Assembly: GCF_001678905.1 (NCBI RefSeq)
Contig: NZ_CP012117.1
Coordinates: 1,984,001-2,048,000, forward strand
Source: Dermabacter vaginalis
GTDB lineage: Bacteria > Actinomycetota > Actinomycetes > Actinomycetales > Dermabacteraceae
Length of the DNA stretch: 64,000 nt
Reading direction: 5' to 3'
Translations under genes and position numbers: made by a program
Notes under the pieces: generated by a model
The model's database searches: none
Seen by the model: the letters and a program-made list of their open reading frames with translations, nothing else
Told to the model about the DNA's origin: nothing
Part shown: piece by piece, positions 1-8,768 of the stretch
How positions within the stretch are numbered: position 1 is the stretch's first letter
How the letters are laid out: each line of letters opens with the position of its first letter

Positions 1-188
1 TCCTCTACGGCGCAGCGATGGCTGTTTTCCCCTTCCAAACGTGGGAGATCACCATGGCGTGGGCCTATAAGGATCGCGAGGCGAACGAGCCCAGCCCGGC
101 AGGCCTGGCAATCATGAGGGTGGGCGGCGCCATCATCGTCATGGGGGCGATCGCCATGTTTGGCTATTACCTTCAGGCCGCGGGGTAG
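1..188 (+). CDS. Small DUF6199-like membrane protein, 5' end outside window
   Basis: The frame enters at base 3 already open and ends at TAG 186-188, so only the last 61 residues are visible. They contain a WAYKDREANEPS segment followed by a hydrophobic helix (about 20 residues, rich in I/V/M/A/G) ending GYYLQAAG. The same W-x-Y-x-D-x-EANEPS core followed by a glycine/isoleucine-rich helix occurs in the next intact gene (295-606), so these are tandem paralogues. The pattern matches what I recall of small actinobacterial DUF6199 proteins, usually two transmembrane segments with a short charged loop. No enzymatic role can be read. Confidence is good for a real gene and moderate for the family. 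Confidence 0.7.
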   Translation, partial: LYGAAMAVFPFQTWEITMAWAYKDREANEPSPAGLAIMRVGGAIIVMGAIAMFGYYLQAAG

Positions 189-190
189 GG

Positions 191-313
191 GTGGGGCTCG
201 TGGGTGTGGCGGGTATCCCGCTCGCAGTCGTGTGGGCGATGGTCACGAACACGGTCACGAACGGTGAGGGATACAAGCAGATGGGAGCTCAATCATGCCG
301 TTCTTGGCAGTGA
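191..313 (+). CDS. Possible 40-aa membrane peptide between the two DUF6199-like genes
   Basis: An open frame starting at GTG 191, three bases after the upstream stop, runs to TGA 311-313 and overlaps the start of the next gene by 19 bases. Its N-terminal part (GLVGVAGIPLAVVWAMV) is hydrophobic enough to span a membrane and is followed by a polar tail. No clear ribosome binding site precedes it; translation could be coupled to the upstream gene. It may be only a chance frame in a tight intergenic region. Weak call. Confidence 0.2.
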   Translation: MGLVGVAGIPLAVVWAMVTNTVTNGEGYKQMGAQSCRSWQ

Positions 314-606
314 TCGCACTTGCGCTGTGCCTCGTTTTCGCGCTGTGGTACGCGATTTCGCCGCAGCATCTGTGGCGCACCTTTTACTCGTGGCGCTACC
401 GGGACCGGGAGGCGAACGAGCCGAGCGAGACGACGTACTTTCTTCAGCGCGTCGGCGGCATCGTGGGGTCAATCCTCGCGGTTATTGGCATCATCGTGAT
501 CATCGCCCTCGCGCTCGATGGCCAGGCAAAGGAGTACGAGCGGAGGAAGCAACTCGAAGGCCAGCAGCTACAGGTCCAAACGGTGGTCCACTTCCCGGAA
601 GCGTGA
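295..606 (+). CDS. DUF6199-like small membrane protein
   Basis: A 103-residue protein with an N-terminal hydrophobic helix (about residues 2-20), a loop containing WRTFYSWRYRDREANEPS (about 26-44), a second hydrophobic helix (about 55-77) and a charged C-terminal tail. The central loop repeats the motif seen in the partial gene at the left edge, so the two are tandem paralogues. The ATG at 295 has a purine-rich GGGAG about 7 bases upstream. Function is unknown; the topology predicts an integral membrane protein with the conserved loop on one face. The next gene is over 200 bases away with its own promoter, so this cluster appears separate from the sugar operon. Confidence 0.7.
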   Translation: MPFLAVIALALCLVFALWYAISPQHLWRTFYSWRYRDREANEPSETTYFLQRVGGIVGSILAVIGIIVIIALALDGQAKEYERRKQLEGQQLQVQTVVHFPEA

Positions 607-670
607 CCATCACCCCCGCTTACACCGCGAGCGTGTAAAACGCGCTGTCTAGCCCGCTGAGTGGTGCAAT

Positions 671-718
671 TTGACATCCTTCTGGTGGCACACGTTACAG
701 TGACTGGGAGCGCTCCCA
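671..718 (+). promoter_or_regulatory. Promoter and LacI-type operator of the beta-galactoside operon
   Basis: A TTGACA at 671-676 is followed after 18 bases by TTACAG (695-700), a reasonable -35/-10 pair. Just downstream, 705-718 is a perfect 14-bp palindrome TGGGAGCGCTCCCA with the central CG typical of LacI/GalR-family operators. The position, overlapping the expected transcription start, fits repression by the LacI protein encoded immediately downstream. No second copy of this palindrome was seen between the operon genes, so this site probably controls lacI and all four downstream genes together. Confidence 0.65.
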
Positions 719-809
719 CCGGGTGTGCGTCACGTAGTTCTTCCGCTGCGAGGCGCGCAAAACTCCGCAACGCATGGGTGCGCGCAACTCAGCGAAGAGG
801 AGGACACAC

Positions 810-1787
810 GTGGCCACAATTAACGACGTTGCCCGTGCCGCAGGCGTGTCCCGCAGCACGGTCTCGCGCGTGCTCAACGGTCAGATCTCCTCCCCCGAAG
901 CGCGCGCCAAGGTCGAAAAGGCCATCGCTGAAACCGGGTATCGCGCCAACGCGCACGCGCGCTCCCTCGCCTCGGGCAAAAGCAACGTGTACGCGGCGAT
1001 CCTCACCGAACCCTACGGCGAGCTGTTCGAGGACCCCACCTTCGGGCGGATGCTCCAGGGCATCAACTCCGCACTCGTGGGCACCGACATTGCCCTCAAC
1101 CTGCTCTTCGCCACCACCGACGAGGAGCGCGAACGCACAATGCGTCAGCTTGCCCCGAACCGGGTCGACGGCGCGCTCGTGCTCTCGCCCCACATCGACG
1201 ATCCGCTGCTCGAAGCAATGAACACCGCGATTCCCACGATCGTTCTCGGCCCCCTCGTCGAAGACCGCGAGAATACGTGGACCGTGACGATCGATGACCG
1301 CCAGGGCGGCGAGCTCGGCGCGCGCCACTTGCGTGAACGCGGTGCCCGCCGCATCGCAATCATCGCGGGACCAGACTCGGCGCAGGGCGCCCACGATCGC
1401 GTCGAGGGCCAGCTCTCGGCACTCGGCACTGCCCCGCTCGAGGTCATCCACGCACCCTACTCCACCGGCGGAGGCGCCCTAGCTACGCGAGAGCTCCTCG
1501 CGCGACACCCCGACCTCGACGGCATCATGTGCGGCTCCGACCGTCAGGCGCTCGGCGCCCTCGCCGTCCTCCGCGAGGCAGGCCGAAGCATTCCCCACGA
1601 CGTCAAGGTCGTGGGCTTCGACGACCACGCGTTCGCCGCCGAAACGACCCCGGCACTCACGACCATCGCGCAGCCCATCTTCGAGGTCGGAGCGAGCGGA
1701 GCACGCCTCCTCAACGCCCTCAGCGAACGCCAACCAATCCAGTCGCTCACGCTTCCCACGACCCTCGTGGTGCGCGAAACGACCTAA
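810..1787 (+). CDS. LacI-family transcriptional regulator of the beta-galactoside operon
   Basis: 325 residues starting at GTG 810, preceded by AGGAGG about 6 bases away; an in-frame ATG at 774 is possible but lacks such a site and would add 12 residues before the canonical ATINDVARAAGVSRSTVSRVLN helix-turn-helix. The rest is a periplasmic-binding-protein-like effector domain, including GVDGAL-type and VVGFDDHAFA segments characteristic of GalR/LacI repressors. It likely senses a galactoside or an internal sugar and represses its own promoter, since a 14-bp palindrome sits between its promoter and start. The next gene follows after 35 bases with no promoter, so regulator and target genes form one operon. 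Confidence 0.9.
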   Translation: MATINDVARAAGVSRSTVSRVLNGQISSPEARAKVEKAIAETGYRANAHARSLASGKSNVYAAILTEPYGELFEDPTFGRMLQGINSALVGTDIALNLLFATTDEERERTMRQLAPNRVDGALVLSPHIDDPLLEAMNTAIPTIVLGPLVEDRENTWTVTIDDRQGGELGARHLRERGARRIAIIAGPDSAQGAHDRVEGQLSALGTAPLEVIHAPYSTGGGALATRELLARHPDLDGIMCGSDRQALGALAVLREAGRSIPHDVKVVGFDDHAFAAETTPALTTIAQPIFEVGASGARLLNALSERQPIQSLTLPTTLVVRETT

Positions 1788-1822
1788 AGCTTCCACGCAC
1801 GAAAGATTCAAAGGAGAACCTC

Positions 1823-3127
1823 ATGACAGACAGTTGGATCCACGAGATCCCCGCGTCGGTCCGCGCGGTCCGCGAGGCCACCGCGAGCCGTCGCGCCGTT
1901 CTTGGCGCGGGAGCCGGCGTGAGTGCGCTCGCTCTGCTCGCAGGCTGCGGCGCGAACACCGACCCGAACACGGTCACCGTCGGATCCCACCAGAGCGATG
2001 CGATCCCGAAAAAGGCCGTTCTGGACATGCTGAGCTCGTGGAAGGGCGGCAAGGTCGAGATCAACACGGTCGATCACGAAACGTTCAAAGAGAGCATCAA
2101 CAACTATCTCCAGGGCAACCCCGATGACGTGTTTACGTGGTTCGCGGGCTACCGCGCGCGCTTTTTCGCCGAGCGCGGCCTCGTAAGCGACTTGAGCGAC
2201 GTGTGGGAAAACATCGATGGGATGCCCGAGTCGATGAAGGTCGCCTCCTCCGCCGACGATGGGCGGCTCGTGTTCATCCCGTGGAACTACTACCCGTGGG
2301 CCGTGTTCTACAAGCCGAGTGTGTTCGACAAGCACGGCTGGAGCGTTCCCGAAACCTTCGACGAATGGCTCGCCCTCAACGAGGACATCAAGACCGCGGG
2401 AATGACTCCGATCGCGTTCAGCGATAAGGACGGCTGGGAAGCCATGGGCACATTCGACATGCTCGACCTGCGCGTCAACGGCTACGACTTCCACGTCTCG
2501 CTCATGGCGGGCAAGGAGTCGTGGGAAAGCGAAGAGGTCAAGAACATCTTCGCGGCCTGGCGCGAACTCCTCCCCTACCAGCAGGCTGATCCTCTCGGGC
2601 GCACGTGGCAGGAAGCCGCGCAGTCGATGCTCAAGGAAGAAACCGCGATGTACACGATGGGCATGTTCATCGACCAGCAGTGGGCAGAGAGCGACGACCC
2701 AGAAGACCTCGACTTCTTCACCTTCCCCGAGTTCGATCCGTCGATCGGCGCGGACGTCGTCGAAGCCCCCATCGACGGCTGGATGATGGCGGCCAAACCC
2801 CACAACGAAAAGAAGGCGAAGGAACTCCTCACGTACCTCGCGACGGCCGACGCCATCCAGTACAAGCTCGATGCCGATCCTTCCGTGATCTCACCGCGCA
2901 CGGACCAGGATCAAAGCAACTACTCGAAGCTCCAAAAGAAGGCCGTGGACCTCATTACCAACGCGAGCGCGATCTCGCAGTTCCTTGACCGCGATACGCG
3001 CCCCGACTTCGCCTCGACGGTGATCAGCCCGTCGCTGCAGAACTTCCTGAAGAACCCCGACTCGATCGACTCGATCCTTCGCGACATCGAGAAGCAGAAG
3101 AAGTCCATCTTCCCTGCCGAGTCCTAA
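1823..3127 (+). CDS. ABC transporter sugar-binding lipoprotein
   Basis: 434 residues, family 1 extracellular solute-binding protein. ATG 1823 has AAGGAG 7 bases upstream. The N-terminus has an unusually long leader: about 23 residues containing Arg residues (VREATASRRAVLGAG) before the hydrophobic core and the lipobox LLAGC, so Cys is expected to be lipidated and anchor the protein outside the membrane. The SRRAVL stretch is Tat-like, which would suggest folded export. It should capture an oligosaccharide or galactoside and deliver it to the two permeases encoded downstream. No ATPase gene is in the operon, so a shared MsiK-type ATPase elsewhere is likely (inference from actinobacterial carbohydrate uptake systems). 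Confidence 0.9.
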   Translation: MTDSWIHEIPASVRAVREATASRRAVLGAGAGVSALALLAGCGANTDPNTVTVGSHQSDAIPKKAVLDMLSSWKGGKVEINTVDHETFKESINNYLQGNPDDVFTWFAGYRARFFAERGLVSDLSDVWENIDGMPESMKVASSADDGRLVFIPWNYYPWAVFYKPSVFDKHGWSVPETFDEWLALNEDIKTAGMTPIAFSDKDGWEAMGTFDMLDLRVNGYDFHVSLMAGKESWESEEVKNIFAAWRELLPYQQADPLGRTWQEAAQSMLKEETAMYTMGMFIDQQWAESDDPEDLDFFTFPEFDPSIGADVVEAPIDGWMMAAKPHNEKKAKELLTYLATADAIQYKLDADPSVISPRTDQDQSNYSKLQKKAVDLITNASAISQFLDRDTRPDFASTVISPSLQNFLKNPDSIDSILRDIEKQKKSIFPAES

Positions 3128-3160
3128 CCCCTATTTCGACCTCTATCCAAGGAGCGAGTC

Positions 3161-4051
3161 GTGTCCAAAAAGATCGGACCGCTAGCCAAGCTGCACGGTA
3201 AAGATAAATTCACCGTGATCGCGATGAGCGTCATCCCGCTCGTGATCGTCGGCGTTTTCGTGTGGATTCCCGCCCTATGCACCGTGATCCTGTCCTTCAG
3301 CAACTGGGACGGCATCGGCGGCCTCGGCGACATTCATTTCGTTGGCATCCAGAACTACATCGACATGTTCACGATCTACCCGCCGTTCTGGCCGGCGCTG
3401 TGGCACAACGTCGTGTGGCTCCTCGTGCTGTTCTTCATCTTCACTCCGCTCGGGATGTTCCTCGCGGTGCTGCTCGATAAGGAACTGAAGCTCACGAAGT
3501 TCTACCAAACCTCGGTGTATCTTCCGGTCGTGCTTTCGGCCGCCCTCATCGGCTTCATCTGGCAGCTCATGTACAGCCGCGACCAGGGCTTCATTAACGC
3601 CATCCTCGGCACGCAGATCGACTGGTACGGCGACCCGAACATCAACCTGTATGCCGCGATCATCGCGAACGGTTGGCGTCACGTCGGCTACATCATGCTG
3701 CTCTACTTAGCGGGCCTCAAGGGCGTAGACCCAGCCCTCAAGGAAGCAGCCGCCCTCGATGGCGCGAGCCCCACTCGCACGTTCTTCCAGATCATCTTCC
3801 CGGTGCTGCGCCCCGTGAACATCCTCTTGCTCGTCATCACGTTCATCGAGGGTCTTCGCGCGTTCGACATCGTGTGGATCATCAACAAGGGCCGCAACGG
3901 CCTCGAGCTCATCTCGACCCTCGTGACCTCGAACGTCGTGGGCGAGGCCAGCCGCATCGGCTTCGGTAGTGCGCTCGCCACGATCATGCTCATCATGAGC
4001 TCGATCTTTATCGTGATTCAGCTGCGCATCATGTTCAAGGGAGAGAACTGA
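3161..4051 (+). CDS. ABC sugar permease, MalF/LacF type
   Basis: 296-residue inner-membrane permease beginning at GTG 3161, with AAGGAG about 10 bases before. It has six predicted transmembrane helices and the cytoplasmic EAA loop (EAAALDGASPTRTFFQIIFPVLRP) that docks on the ATPase. Together with the following gene it forms the heterodimeric channel for the substrate bound by the upstream lipoprotein. Its stop codon lies one base before the ATG of the next permease, indicating coupled translation. Family assignment is firm; the exact sugar is inferred from the adjoining beta-galactosidase. Confidence 0.92.
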   Translation: MSKKIGPLAKLHGKDKFTVIAMSVIPLVIVGVFVWIPALCTVILSFSNWDGIGGLGDIHFVGIQNYIDMFTIYPPFWPALWHNVVWLLVLFFIFTPLGMFLAVLLDKELKLTKFYQTSVYLPVVLSAALIGFIWQLMYSRDQGFINAILGTQIDWYGDPNINLYAAIIANGWRHVGYIMLLYLAGLKGVDPALKEAAALDGASPTRTFFQIIFPVLRPVNILLLVITFIEGLRAFDIVWIINKGRNGLELISTLVTSNVVGEASRIGFGSALATIMLIMSSIFIVIQLRIMFKGEN

Positions 4052-4052
4052 C

Positions 4053-4922
4053 ATGACCCCGAAGAAAAAGAATCTCACCGTCTCGAGGGCGTTTCTCAAC
4101 GTCTTCCTTATGATCGTCGCACTCGCGTGGCTGTTCCCGCTCCTGTGGGCGCTGTTCAACTCGTTCCGCGACTACGGCTACACGAGCCAGCACGGCTATT
4201 TCAGCTTCGGCGGTTTCACGCTCGACAATTTCGTGAACGCGTGGGAGCAGGGCGGCTTCACTCAGTCGTTCCTCAACTCGCTCATCATCACGTTCTTCGC
4301 GGTCGTGTTCACCCTCGCGCTGAGCTCGTGCATGGCGTTCGTTCTCGCGCGCTTCTCGTTCAAGTTCAACCTTGCGATGCTCGCGTTCTTCGTGGCCGCG
4401 AACCTGCTCCCGCCGCAGTCGCTTCTCGTGCCGGTCTACCGCATGTTCATGTGGATTCCGATCCCCGAGTTCCTCTCAGCCTCGGGCTCGCTCCTCGACA
4501 CCCACCTCGGCGTCATCATCGTGAACACGGCGTTCCAAACCGGCTTTTGCACGTTCGTTCTCGCGAACTACATGAAGGCCATCCCGGCGGAAATCTACGA
4601 AGCGGCCGACGTGGACGGCGCCTCGGTGTGGTCGCAGTTCTGGACGCTCACGATCCCGCTGTGCCGCACCCCGCTCGCCGCCCTCGCGACGCTGCAAACG
4701 GCCTGGATCTACAACGAATTCTTCTGGGCTACGGTGTTGCTGCAAAAGGGCGATAAATTCCCCGTCACGAGCTCCCTGAATAACCTCAAGGGCTCGTTCT
4801 TCACCGACTACAACCTGCTCTCGGCGGGCTCGATCATCGCGGCCCTGCCCATCTTGATCCTGTTCTTCGTTCTGCAGCGTCAGTTCGTCTCGGGCCTCAC
4901 GATGGGCTCGACCAAGGGCTAA
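4053..4922 (+). CDS. ABC sugar permease, MalG/LacG type
   Basis: 289 residues with six predicted membrane helices and the EAA loop EAADVDGASVWSQFWTLTIP near residue 180. This is the second half of the carbohydrate permease pair (carbohydrate uptake subfamily 1). The ATG follows the stop of the upstream permease by one base, and a GGGAGAG element lies inside the end of that gene. The C-terminus GLTMGSTKG is typical of this subunit. Substrate is probably a beta-galactoside, on the evidence of the lacZ gene 32 bases downstream. Confidence 0.92.
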   Translation: MTPKKKNLTVSRAFLNVFLMIVALAWLFPLLWALFNSFRDYGYTSQHGYFSFGGFTLDNFVNAWEQGGFTQSFLNSLIITFFAVVFTLALSSCMAFVLARFSFKFNLAMLAFFVAANLLPPQSLLVPVYRMFMWIPIPEFLSASGSLLDTHLGVIIVNTAFQTGFCTFVLANYMKAIPAEIYEAADVDGASVWSQFWTLTIPLCRTPLAALATLQTAWIYNEFFWATVLLQKGDKFPVTSSLNNLKGSFFTDYNLLSAGSIIAALPILILFFVLQRQFVSGLTMGSTKG

Positions 4923-4954
4923 GATTCTCGACCGCCACAACAAAGGAGTTTTCC

Positions 4955-7900
4955 ATGAGCACCCTTTCCGAGATCACCTCCTACTCCCCCGGCTCGGGCA
5001 CGCGGATCTCGCCGCGCAGCCACCTCTCCACTACCGCTGAGGCCATGAGCCTCGCGGGCACGTGGAAGTTCGCCTACTCGCGCAGCGCCGAGGGCGCGGG
5101 AGAATCAGCTCCGACGGTGGACTTCGACGACTCGAGCTGGGACGACATCACCGTGCCCTCGCACTGGGTTCTCACCGGCGGCGGCGAATACGGCGACTTC
5201 GGTAAATATGGCGCCCCGGCCTACCAGAACGTACAGTTCCCGTTCCCCGTCGAAGCCCCGAATGTTCCCGACGACAACCCGACGGGCGACTACCGCACCC
5301 GCTTCACGCTGAGCGCTGACACGATCGCGGACATCGAGAAGGGCACGCGCGTATACCTGCGCACCCTCGGCATCGAGTCGCTCGCGATCATCAGCCTCAA
5401 CGGCGAGCGAGCGGGCGTTGTGCGCGGCTCGCGCCTCACGCAGGAACTCGACGTCACGGACCTCGTCGTCGAAGGCGAGAACGTGCTGCACGTGCGCGTG
5501 CACCAGTGGTCCTCGAATACCTACCTCGAGGACCAGGACCAGTGGTGGCTGCCCGGCATTTACCGCGACGTCGAGCTGCTGTTCCGCCCCGCCGCGGGCA
5601 TCGAAGACGCGTGGCTGCGCGCCGATTTCAACCCGAAGAACGGCCCCGCCGCTCCCGGCCCCGGCACGCTCATTCCGGAGATCCGCGCGGAAGAGGCGGC
5701 ATTCCCCGTTACGGTCGCGATCGACGAGCTTGGAATTTCGGAAACGTTTGAAAGCTCGGCAGCCGTCGGACCCATCGCCATCCCTGAAGTGGAGCCGTGG
5801 AGTGCGGATAGCCCGCGCCTGTACACCGCGACCGTGTCAAACGCCGCCGAGACCCTGACGCTCCGCACGGGCTTCAGGCGCGTCGAGATCGTGGGCCACG
5901 AGTGGCGCGTGAACGGGAAGAAGCTGCGCCTTCGCGGCGTCAATCGTCACGAATACGATCCGAAACTCGGCCGCGTGTGGGATCGCGAGAAAGCGCGCGA
6001 GGGGCTGCTGCTCATGAAGCGCCATAACGTGAATGCGATTCGCACCTCGCACTACCCGCCGCACCCCGAACTGTTCGACCTCGCCGATGAACTGGGCTTT
6101 TGGGTCATGGACGAGTGTGATTACGAAGCGCACGGCTTCCTTGGCGAAAACTGGCGGGATGTTCCCGCGAACGATCCGCGCTGGCGGGATGCACTTCTTG
6201 ATCGCGTCGAGCGGTTCTTCGAGCGCGACAAGAACCACCCGTCGATCATCTCGTGGTCGCTCGGCAACGAGGGCCACACCGGCGCGAACATGGCGCAGAT
6301 GGCGAACTGGCTGCGCCGCCGCGACCCGGAGCGCCCCGTGCACTACGAACAGGACTACGACGGGCAGTACACCGATCTCGTCTCACGCATGTATCCGCCG
6401 ATCGAAGCGATGCACGAAATGGCCCTAGGGCGCGGGAAGTTCGGCGGCACCATTCCGGGCCGCAACGCGGAGCTCGCGAAACGCCCCATGATCCTGTGCG
6501 AGTACGTGCACGCGATGGGTAACGGCCCGGGCGGCATCACGGAATACGAAGAAATCTTCGACACCTACCCCCAGTGGCACGGCGGCTTCGTGTGGGAGTG
6601 GCGCGATCACGGCATCGCCGCGCGCACCGCTGGCGGAACCGAGTTCTACGGCTACGGCGGCGATTTCGGCGAGCAGGTCCACGACTCGTCGTTCGTGTGC
6701 GATGGCCTCGTGCTTTCCTCGGGTGAGGCAACTCCGGGGCTCGTCGAGTTCGGCGCAATCGTGAGCCCGATCAAGCTCGAGTTCGATCTCGCTATGGAGG
6801 GCGATACCGAGCGGGCCCTCGATGGCGACTTCGAGGATGTCATCATCACCGCGGCGTACGTCCAGGACCTCCGCCACGCCGGCGATCTCACCGACTTCGT
6901 GTTTGAGGTCATCGATGAGGTCGACGGCCGCGAAGTGCTGCGTCGCGAATGCCCCGTCGAAAAGGTTTCCGCAAACGGCTGGAAGAGCTACGCCGGCGAG
7001 CTGACCCTTCCACCCTTCGCCGAGGGGTACGAGGGCGAACTTTCGGGCGAGAAGTTCCGCACGATCCGCGCGGTTCTGCGCGAGAGCACCGCGTGGGCCG
7101 ACGCCGGCCACGAAGTGGCGTTCACGCAGGTCCCGGTCGAGGATACGACCAGGATTGTGGTGCCGTCGCATCCGGCTGCGCTTCGCACAACGGCGAGCGG
7201 CGAGACAGGCGCGCAGGTCGAGCAGGTGCAGGATTCCGACGCTTCCTTCGCCCTCGGCGATGCCCACTTCGATCCGCGCACGGGCGACCTCGTGAAGCTC
7301 GGAAGCCTCGATCTCGCTGGCCCTCAGCTCCGCCTGTTCCGCGCCCCCACCGAGAACGATTCGCTCGGTGACTTCGGCTCATACATCCTCGCCGACCCGG
7401 CCGAGACGACCGGCTCGGGAACCCAGGCCCCGCCCACCGCGGCGCTGTGGCGAGAGATCGGCATCGATAAGCTCGAGCGCCGTGTCATTGGCGTGTGGCT
7501 TGACGAGCATGAGGTCCGCGCCGTGCACCGCTACAGCACGCCTGCCGGCCGCGCTTACGTCGATCTCGACCTCACGTGGCGCCTCGAGGACGCTTCAAGC
7601 AACGCTAAGGGCAACGCCTCGCGCGTTCTTCGGTTGTATGCCGACGCCGCACCTTCGGCGAACTGGGAGTACGTGTGGGGGCGCCTCGGCCTCGAGTTCA
7701 CGGCGCCGCTCGGCGCTGGGGAAGCCTCGTGGTTCGGCTCGGGCCCGCTCGAGAACTACGTCGATTCGTGCCGCGCGGCGCGCATTGGCCGTTTCTCGAT
7801 GCCCGTCTCGGATCTGAATGTCGAGTACGCGGTTCCGCAGGAGTCGGGCTACCGCCCAGGGTTGCGCGAGCTTCAGCTTTCGGGTCTTGGGCTCACCGTC

Positions 7901-8137
7901 CGCACGGATGCCGTCGGACCCCACCGCGAACGGCCTGGCTTCCAGGTGCGTGAGCACTCGATCGAGCAGATCACGAAGGCTCGCCACCCGCACGAGCTCG
8001 GCACACCGGAGAAGACGCACCTCATTTTCGATGTGGCGCAGCACGGCCTCGGTTCGCGCTCGTGCGGCCCGGACGTGAGGCCCGAGTACCAGCTGCGCCC
8101 GCGTTCGGGTTCCTGGTCGCTCGCGTTCGAGGTGTAA
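4955..8137 (+). CDS. lacZ: Beta-galactosidase, glycoside hydrolase family 2
   Basis: 1060 residues, the length of full LacZ-type enzymes (about 1020-1050). Domain order is as in LacZ: jelly-roll sugar-binding domain (about 30-220, with VPSHW and DQWWLPGIYRDV), two immunoglobulin-like regions, the TIM barrel (about 320-620) and the C-terminal beta-galactosidase small chain domain with FRAPTENDS. The acid/base glutamate is E439 in SLGNEGH and the nucleophile is E516 in LCEYVHAMGN. There is no signal peptide, so lactose or galactosides are split in the cytoplasm after import by the upstream transporter. The ATG at 4955 has AAGGAG spaced 8 bases upstream. It is the last gene of the operon and is followed by a strong terminator. 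Confidence 0.95.
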   Translation: MSTLSEITSYSPGSGTRISPRSHLSTTAEAMSLAGTWKFAYSRSAEGAGESAPTVDFDDSSWDDITVPSHWVLTGGGEYGDFGKYGAPAYQNVQFPFPVEAPNVPDDNPTGDYRTRFTLSADTIADIEKGTRVYLRTLGIESLAIISLNGERAGVVRGSRLTQELDVTDLVVEGENVLHVRVHQWSSNTYLEDQDQWWLPGIYRDVELLFRPAAGIEDAWLRADFNPKNGPAAPGPGTLIPEIRAEEAAFPVTVAIDELGISETFESSAAVGPIAIPEVEPWSADSPRLYTATVSNAAETLTLRTGFRRVEIVGHEWRVNGKKLRLRGVNRHEYDPKLGRVWDREKAREGLLLMKRHNVNAIRTSHYPPHPELFDLADELGFWVMDECDYEAHGFLGENWRDVPANDPRWRDALLDRVERFFERDKNHPSIISWSLGNEGHTGANMAQMANWLRRRDPERPVHYEQDYDGQYTDLVSRMYPPIEAMHEMALGRGKFGGTIPGRNAELAKRPMILCEYVHAMGNGPGGITEYEEIFDTYPQWHGGFVWEWRDHGIAARTAGGTEFYGYGGDFGEQVHDSSFVCDGLVLSSGEATPGLVEFGAIVSPIKLEFDLAMEGDTERALDGDFEDVIITAAYVQDLRHAGDLTDFVFEVIDEVDGREVLRRECPVEKVSANGWKSYAGELTLPPFAEGYEGELSGEKFRTIRAVLRESTAWADAGHEVAFTQVPVEDTTRIVVPSHPAALRTTASGETGAQVEQVQDSDASFALGDAHFDPRTGDLVKLGSLDLAGPQLRLFRAPTENDSLGDFGSYILADPAETTGSGTQAPPTAALWREIGIDKLERRVIGVWLDEHEVRAVHRYSTPAGRAYVDLDLTWRLEDASSNAKGNASRVLRLYADAAPSANWEYVWGRLGLEFTAPLGAGEASWFGSGPLENYVDSCRAARIGRFSMPVSDLNVEYAVPQESGYRPGLRELQLSGLGLTVRTDAVGPHRERPGFQVREHSIEQITKARHPHELGTPEKTHLIFDVAQHGLGSRSCGPDVRPEYQLRPRSGSWSLAFEV

Positions 8138-8150
8138 CCGCCCACTAGCT

Positions 8151-8182
8151 GAGGGCCCCTGCCGCGGCAGGGGCCCTCTTTT
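8151..8182 (+). terminator. Intrinsic terminator of the beta-galactoside operon
   Basis: A perfect 13-bp stem, GAGGGCCCCTGCC paired with GGCAGGGGCCCTC around a two-base loop, is followed directly by TTTT (8179-8182). It starts 14 bases after the lacZ stop and is the strongest terminator in the window. Confidence 0.9.
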
Positions 8183-8204
8183 GAGGTTGGGGCCCTGGCT
8201 CACA

Positions 8205-8390
8205 CCACGGCCAATTTTCCCCTGGCCTGATCCCCCTTGCCCTCTTTGCCAGCTCCCCTGGCCTGATCCCTCTTACCTCTTTGCTGGCTCCTCAGGTCGG
8301 ACCCCGTCCCTCTCCCCTCTCCTCCCTTACCTCTTTGCTAGCTCCCCTGGTCGGTCCCCCGCCCTTTCCCCTCTCCTCCCCGCCCCTTTT
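8205..8390 (+). repeat. Pyrimidine-rich degenerate tandem repeat
   Basis: After the lacZ terminator the plus strand is almost purely C/T-rich. A block beginning ACCTCTTTGCT at 8275 recurs at 8329 with a period of 54 bases and about 80% identity; a shorter related block (CCTCTTTGCCAGCTCCCCTGG, around 8241) precedes them. No open frame of merit crosses it. It may be a decayed duplication. The bases between the repeat and the lipoprotein gene at 8769 hold one 65-bp hairpin element and otherwise nothing I can identify. Confidence 0.55.
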
Positions 8391-8406
8391 CTTTTTCTCC
8401 CGCAGC

Positions 8407-8471
8407 AAAGTGGTGAAAAACGGCCGCCTCGCGTCGAGAATCGACCCCCTGACGCGGGTTTTCACCACTTT
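8407..8471. repeat. 65-bp hairpin element, copy 1
   Basis: Outer arms AAAGTGGTGAAAA (8407-8419) and TTTTCACCACTTT (8459-8471) are perfect 13-bp inverted repeats. Inside, CTCGCGTC (8428-8435) pairs with GACGCGGG (8451-8458), directly before the TTTT of the right arm, so the RNA from either strand could form a stem ending in U residues. Almost the same sequence recurs at 9624-9688, and a copy of the same length with a different centre is at 20417-20481. Confidence 0.75.
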
Positions 8472-8768
8472 CGGGAAAGGAGAACCTGCAGATCCAGCAA
8501 CTACTGGTCCAACAAAGCCAGAAAAGGCTGGTGCAGCTGGTATCCGGTGGCACCCAAGCCTCAGCAACGGCCGCCCAAGGATTTCATCCCGCCTGAGGCG
8601 GTTGGTTGTCGCCGTAGATCGCTCGCTCGCGAACGTTTCGCACCTCAAAAATTAGATGAGTTCTTGAAACGACTGACATAACTGGACTGACACGGCAAGA
8701 TGGATCGCAGAGCAAGCGGTTAGGGGATCCGCTCGCTGACTCATTCTCCGCGCGAAGGGACGCAGACG

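Noticed and set aside
671-2000. The many CGTCGGA strings as a DNA uptake signal
   Set aside because: By rough count the 7-mer is only about twice the chance expectation for this GC content, and much of it is in ordinary codons; only the 27-bp context is convincing.
4955-8137. Beta-glucuronidase or other GH2 enzyme
   Set aside because: The length of 1060 residues and the C-terminal small-chain domain are those of LacZ-type beta-galactosidases.
8205-8390. CRISPR array
   Set aside because: Repeats are degenerate, pyrimidine-only and adjoin without unique spacers; no cas genes are near.
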